Shown piece by piece: positions 41,195 to 41,435 of a stretch of 41,435 nt of DNA (position 1 is the stretch's first letter; each line of letters opens with the position of its first letter). Below the pieces are notes generated by a model that was not told where the DNA came from, searched no databases, and worked only from the letters and a program-made list of their open reading frames with translations. Source of the stretch: SIG440 sp045591035 (GTDB lineage: Bacteria > Bacillota > Clostridia > Monoglobales > Monoglobaceae); NCBI GenBank assembly GCA_045591035.1, contig JAZNSG010000014.1:1-41435 (forward strand). Reading direction: 5' to 3'. A program made the translations under genes and the position numbers.

Positions 41195-41411
41195 ATATTT
41201 TCACCTCCGAAAGGTTTTAAATCAAGTTACTTAAATATTGTATCAAATTCTTCCCTCTTCGTCAATATTTGTATTTCAAAATTTTGCATATGGACAAATC
41301 ACAATTTATAGATTTCTCCGTATAATACAGTATACTTACAAATTAAGCAAAACCTCAAAATACCCGGGACAACAATTTCAAGAATTTAAAAATTCTCAGG
41401 AGGTGAAAACC
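41195..41411. other. divergent intergenic region between tmk and the Gly-rich protein gene
   Basis: 217 bp, AT-rich, without a gene. A TATAAT at 41321-41326 and a palindromic GTATAC at about 41330-41335 lie before the rightward gene, but no matching -35 box is seen at 16-18 bp, so the promoter type is uncertain and a sporulation sigma is possible. Confidence 0.4.
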
Positions 41412-41435
41412 ATGGGTTTCGGCGGATGTGGAGGA
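41412..41435 (+). CDS. start of a Gly-rich small protein (partial)
   Basis: Only the first eight codons are in the window: MGFGGCGG. AGGAGGTG lies 6-7 nt before the ATG, so translation is very likely real. Gly/Cys-rich starts of this kind are seen in short sporulation or YjcZ-like proteins of Firmicutes, but eight residues cannot establish the family. Confidence 0.55.

Overview
The window is a low-GC, Gram-positive chromosome segment, most likely from a spore-forming member of the Clostridia. The reasons are strong AGGAGG-type ribosome binding sites, TTGACA-17-TATAAT promoters, a Spo0H-type sigma factor (SigH), a PdaB-like deacetylase, Pta-AckA acetate metabolism, and the Clostridia-like neighbourhoods TmcAL/pta/ackA/DUF177/rpmF and mltG/trmR. 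I cannot name a species. Essentially all of it reads as a core chromosome. One small accessory-looking patch lies at about 4.7-6.6 kb.

Layout. 1-247 is the 5' end of a 16S rRNA gene on the minus strand, with tandem promoters at 573-703. 847-4684 (+) holds a D,D-carboxypeptidase, the MTA/SAH nucleosidase and an ABC-F ATPase; a long inverted-repeat element sits between the last two. 4797-6636 is the accessory patch: a small lipoprotein diverging from an XRE regulator, a two-TM protein, a MITE-like repeat and a 45-bp direct repeat. 6637-7651 (-) is rplM-rpsI with a structured leader. 7876-10034 (+) is a degenerate histidine-kinase-like protein overlapping a CCA tRNA nucleotidyltransferase. 10089-18917 (-) is a long co-directional run: comEA-like, yesL-like, acyl-CoA synthetase, ung, tagA-like, DJ-1, CPBP protease, mltG, trmR, rodA. 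19083-23785 (-) holds pta, ackA, sigH, a DUF1858 protein, tRNA-Val, DUF177 and rpmF. 23965-26822 (+) holds tmcAL, an SGNH hydrolase and pdaB-like.

27112-40518 (-) is a complete-looking purine operon: promoter, ZTP (pfl) riboswitch with an overlapping intrinsic terminator, then purE-purF-purM-purN-purO-purH-purD-purL-fhs-purC, ending at a strong terminator at 26821-26863. It makes 10-formyl-THF (Fhs) and uses it (PurN, PurH). PurS/PurL/PurQ functions are in one 1230-aa chain, and IMP cyclohydrolase is a separate PurO-type protein. purK and purB are absent from the cluster. The PurF copy keeps its phosphoribosyltransferase and Fe-S cysteines but has lost the glutaminase nucleophile and other glutamine-site residues. 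The same transcript carries two copies of an approximately 74-nt hairpin element whose outer helix shows compensatory base changes, one in the purF-purM gap and one in the 3' UTR. Thymidylate kinase (tmk) lies upstream of purE, and the window ends in the first codons of a Gly-rich small protein.

The most interesting items are the glutaminase-dead PurF under a ZTP riboswitch, the covarying two-copy element in the pur transcript, the approximately 280-bp inverted repeat upstream of the ABC-F gene, and the 45-bp direct repeat bordering the 3' end of rpsI, which looks like the scar of an integrated element.
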